NCBI GenBank assembly: GCA_947476825.1
Contig: CANJRV010000027.1
Coordinates: 1 to 32,860, forward strand
Length of the DNA stretch: 32,860 nt
Reading direction: 5' to 3'
DNA from: Bacteroidota bacterium
GTDB taxonomy: Bacteria; Bacteroidota; Bacteroidia; Chitinophagales; Chitinophagaceae
Of the stretch, positions 30,567 through 32,860 are shown in pieces (position 1 is the stretch's first letter; every line of letters starts with the position of its first letter). The notes beneath the pieces were generated by a model. It was not told the origin of the DNA. It did not search any database and was given only the letters and a program-made list of their open reading frames with translations. A program made the position numbers and the translations under genes.

Positions 30567-32243
30567 ATGAAAAAAATAGTTCAACAGTCTAAGAAATATG
30601 TAGCCGGTGCATTTGTAGGTATGGTTATTCTACTTTGTATTCAAGCCAAAGAAGTAGACAATTATTTTGAAATCTCTAAAAACATGGAAGTCTTCACTTC
30701 GTTATTTAAAGAATTAAATACCTATTATGTAGACCCAATACAACCGGGCAAACTGATGAAAAAAGGAATGGATGCCATGCTCAATGATTTAGATCCATAC
30801 ACAAATTATATCACGGAAGAAGATGTGGAAGATTCTCGTTTTCAAACAACAGGTAAATATGGTGGCATAGGTAGTACCGTGCGAAAAAAGGATGACTATA
30901 TTGCCATTTCAGAACCTTATGAAAATAGCCCCATCATCAAAGCTGGCATCAAAGCTGGTGATGTGATTATGGAGATAGATGGACATACTACGAAGAATAA
31001 GGAAATTGAGGATATCAGTAAATTTTTAAAAGGCAGTGCAGGTACGCAAGTCAAATTAAAAATTAGAGATGGCGTTACCAATGAAGTGTCGACCAAGACG
31101 GTTACAAGAGAAGAAATAACTGTGACGAGTGTTCCGTATGCAGGCATGTTAGGTGCTAGCAATGAATATGGGTATGTGCGATTGACGCAATTTACAGAGC
31201 GTTGTGCTAGCCTTGTTCGTGGGGCATTAGACAGTTTGAAAAAAGCTAATCCAAACATGAAAGGCGTTATCATCGATTTGCGATATAATCCTGGTGGACT
31301 ATTGGATGAAGCAGTTGCCATTGCCAATTTATTTATCAATGGAGGACAAATAGTAGTGACTACTAAAGGAAAAAATACAGAATGGAATAAAGAATATAAA
31401 ACACAAAACGCACCTTGGGATGAAAAAATTCCTTTGACTGTTTTGGTAAATCGCAATTCTGCATCGGCTTCAGAAATTATTGCTGGCACCATGCAAGATT
31501 TAGACAGAGGCGTGATTATCGGGCAACGTAGTTTTGGTAAAGGCTTGGTACAAAATTTACGCTCTCTTCCATTCAATGCGAAGCTAAAAGTAACAACGGC
31601 AAAGTATTATACACCAAGCGGCAGATGTATACAAGCATTGGATTATACACATAGAAATGAAGATGGTTCGGTAGGTGAAATTTCAGATTCATTGAAAACA
31701 AAATTCAAAACAAAAAATGGTCGCATCGTAATGGACGGCGGCGGTGTAGATCCAGATATCAAATTAACGGCAAAGGAATCGTTGGGCATTGTGAATTCCT
31801 TAAATACAAAATCATTTGCCTTTGATTATGCAACACAATATGTAGCAAAACATGCGACAGTATCTTCTGCGAAAGATTTTACATTGAGTGAAACAGACTT
31901 CAATGATTTCTTCCAATGGTTGGAAGGAAAAGATTATTCATACAAAACAAAGTCGGAGGAATCATTGGTTAAATTTAAAGAAATCGCAGTGAAAGAAAAT
32001 TATTTTACTGCTATTCAACAAGACTTTGAAAGCTTGCAAAAATCACTTTCGCATGATAAGAAACAAGACTTAATTAAAAATAAAAAAGAGATACTTCGTT
32101 TGTTGCAAGATGAAATTATAACGCGTTATTATTTTCAAAGAGGTCGTTTCCAAAATCAATTAGCAGATGATGATGAAGTAAAAGAAGCCATTTCTGTGTT
32201 GGGGAATGGAAGTAAGTATAAGGGGTTGTTGGGAGTGAAATAG
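30567..32243 (+). CDS. ctpA: C-terminal processing peptidase (S41 family, CtpA/Prc)
   Basis: A 558-residue exported serine protease that trims C-termini of periplasmic proteins. An N-terminal signal/anchor helix (about 10-26) is followed by a helical region (YYVDPIQPGKLMKKGMDAML, DPYTNYITEED), a PDZ domain (about 95-175; GGIGSTVRKKDDYIAISEPYENSPIIKAGIKAGDVIMEIDG) and the S41 core with IIDLRYNPGGLLDEAV. The Ser-Lys dyad is Ser300 (NRNSASASEIIAGTMQD) and Lys325 (SFGKGLVQ), with the 25-residue spacing of CtpA/Prc. A C-terminal helical extension of about 170 residues is longer than in CtpA. Its TAG stop is the first triplet of the 318-bp repeat. Confidence 0.93.
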   Translation: MKKIVQQSKKYVAGAFVGMVILLCIQAKEVDNYFEISKNMEVFTSLFKELNTYYVDPIQPGKLMKKGMDAMLNDLDPYTNYITEEDVEDSRFQTTGKYGGIGSTVRKKDDYIAISEPYENSPIIKAGIKAGDVIMEIDGHTTKNKEIEDISKFLKGSAGTQVKLKIRDGVTNEVSTKTVTREEITVTSVPYAGMLGASNEYGYVRLTQFTERCASLVRGALDSLKKANPNMKGVIIDLRYNPGGLLDEAVAIANLFINGGQIVVTTKGKNTEWNKEYKTQNAPWDEKIPLTVLVNRNSASASEIIAGTMQDLDRGVIIGQRSFGKGLVQNLRSLPFNAKLKVTTAKYYTPSGRCIQALDYTHRNEDGSVGEISDSLKTKFKTKNGRIVMDGGGVDPDIKLTAKESLGIVNSLNTKSFAFDYATQYVAKHATVSSAKDFTLSETDFNDFFQWLEGKDYSYKTKSEESLVKFKEIAVKENYFTAIQQDFESLQKSLSHDKKQDLIKNKKEILRLLQDEIITRYYFQRGRFQNQLADDDEVKEAISVLGNGSKYKGLLGVK

Positions 32244-32860
32244 GATTTCAATTGTTTCTTCTAATTGTCTGAACTAGGTTACTTCGAATGCGCTCAAGTA
32301 CAGGTATTTTTGATTTGTGTAATGGCTACTATTTTTGCTATTAATCATAGTTGTCATTTCATCATTTAAATCATAGTTCAAAGACAGTTTCCGCCGTTGT
32401 TGGTGTTATCACCAATAACCACCATGTTACAAATATCTCGATCTAATAGAGGCTTACAGTTTTTATTTTAATCTTGTTCTGGGTTTACAAAAATATTTTT
32501 CTTTGATAATAATTGTTCTATTAAAATATTGTTGGTGATAACACCAACAATGGCGGTATAGGATTTCAATAGTTTCTTCTCATTGTCTGAACTAGGTTAC
32601 TTCGAATGCGCTCAAGTACATGTTTTTTTGATTTGTGTTAAGGCTATGATTTCTGCTATTCATCATAGTTTTCATTTCATCATTTACATCATAGTTCAAA
32701 GACAGGTTCCGCCGTTGTTGGTGTTCTCACCAATAACCACCATGTTACAAATATCTCGATCTAATAGAGGCTTACAGTTTTTATTTTAATCTTGTTCTGG
32801 GTTTACAAAAATATTTTTCTTTGATAATAATTGTTCTATTAAAATATTGTTGGTGATAAC
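32241..32860 (+). repeat. 318-bp tandem repeat, at least 1.95 copies, running off the window
   Basis: The first copy is 32241-32558; the second starts at 32559 and is cut by the window end. There is no length difference between the copies. The first half, from TAGGATTTCAAT to about 32408, shows about 14 substitutions between copies. The next 134 bases (32409-32542 against 32727-32860) are identical. The left half carries GTCTGAACTA and, further on, TAGTTCAAAGACAG as a diverged inverted pair. The right half is bounded by the inverted repeat listed separately. No protein gene was recognised in this 617-base stretch; a 68-codon frame in it is judged random. Confidence 0.9.
32391..32556. repeat. 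166-bp segment bounded by 25-bp inverted repeats (MITE-like), first copy
   Basis: The left end (32391-32415, starting CCGCCGTTGTTGGTG) and the right end (32532-32556, ending ACCAACAATGGCGG) are reverse complements with one mismatch. Each end also folds on itself: the right one forms a perfect 10-bp stem, ATTGTTGGTG/CACCAACAAT, around ATAA (32528-32551). The second copy begins at 32709. No transposase gene is present. It could be a non-autonomous mobile element or a pair of regulatory/terminator hairpins. Confidence 0.65.

Noticed and set aside
32391-32556. Integron attC site or complete insertion sequence
   Set aside because: No integrase or transposase gene, no attC core-site pattern recognised, and no target duplication at the edges.
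32583-32789. 68-codon plus-strand frame in the 318-bp repeat
   Set aside because: The corresponding frame is not maintained in the first repeat copy, and it crosses the hairpin-bounded segment.
32241-32860. Diversity-generating retroelement template/variable repeat pair
   Set aside because: The substitutions between copies are not confined to adenines, no reverse transcriptase gene is present and the repeat is not the end of a receptor gene.

Overview
The window is AT-rich bacterial DNA that reads as Bacteroidota, most likely near the Chitinophagales. The signs are a type IX secretion C-terminal sorting domain, several promoter -7 boxes of the form TAnnTTTG, many signal-peptide and lipoprotein genes without known function, and Bacteroidota-type families (DUF6427, DsbD with a lone N-domain paralog, small PspC). 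Genes are closely packed, and most of the window is housekeeping or cell-envelope content. No rRNA, tRNA, transposase, integrase or CRISPR array was seen.

Layout. 1-3594 (+): the C-terminal end of a surface protein with a dockerin-like calcium module, a small secreted protein, mutL, and an overlapping Ycf48/BNR-repeat lipoprotein. 3701-5140 (-): a GT-C membrane glycosyltransferase. 5296-9239 (+): apaG, a 445-bp leader made of 90-bp tandem repeats, the class A penicillin-binding protein PBP1A, and a DUF3108 secreted protein. 9266-14745 (-): a small membrane protein that seems to have lost its start codon, then a five-gene run (PASTA membrane protein, T9SS cargo, rhodanese, PspC, DUF58). 14944-15636 (-): a lipoprotein with a possible beta/gamma-crystallin-like end and a long G-poor leader. 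15822-16333: a gene-free block of palindromes and 23-bp repeats. 16334-22857 (-): a probable six-gene operon, lipB - secreted protein - DUF6427 - purQ - DsbD N-domain paralog - dsbD. 23112-25314 (+): rluD between inverted copies of an interspersed repeat, then an sdpR/sdpI-like pair with a clear operator. 25370-25848 (-): a ParE-type toxin-antitoxin pair. 25995-28795 (+): gltX and a pcaF-type thiolase. 28792-29934 (-): a BioF2/GNAT-like protein. 30031-32243 (+): yidD and a C-terminal processing protease. 32241-32860: a 318-bp tandem repeat running off the window end.

The most unusual structure is upstream of the PBP1A gene. A 90-bp unit containing the ribosome-binding region and the first three codons of the gene is repeated in tandem. 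In the four exact 90-bp units, tiny reading frames overlap by ATGA, and each chain ends ten bases before the next start, the last of which is the PBP1A start. A putative TAnnTTTG box lies before the array, so the repeats would be transcribed as a leader of about 460 bases.

Second, TAnnTTTG boxes sit either 3-6 or 17-19 bases before many start codons. The close class suggests leaderless mRNAs and helps choose starts. Third, there are several families of intergenic hairpin repeats: a GCGGCAACG element in three copies, a CACAGAG 23-bp array, and the 318-bp tandem unit with nested inverted repeats. All functional assignments come from motifs read by eye; no database search was run.
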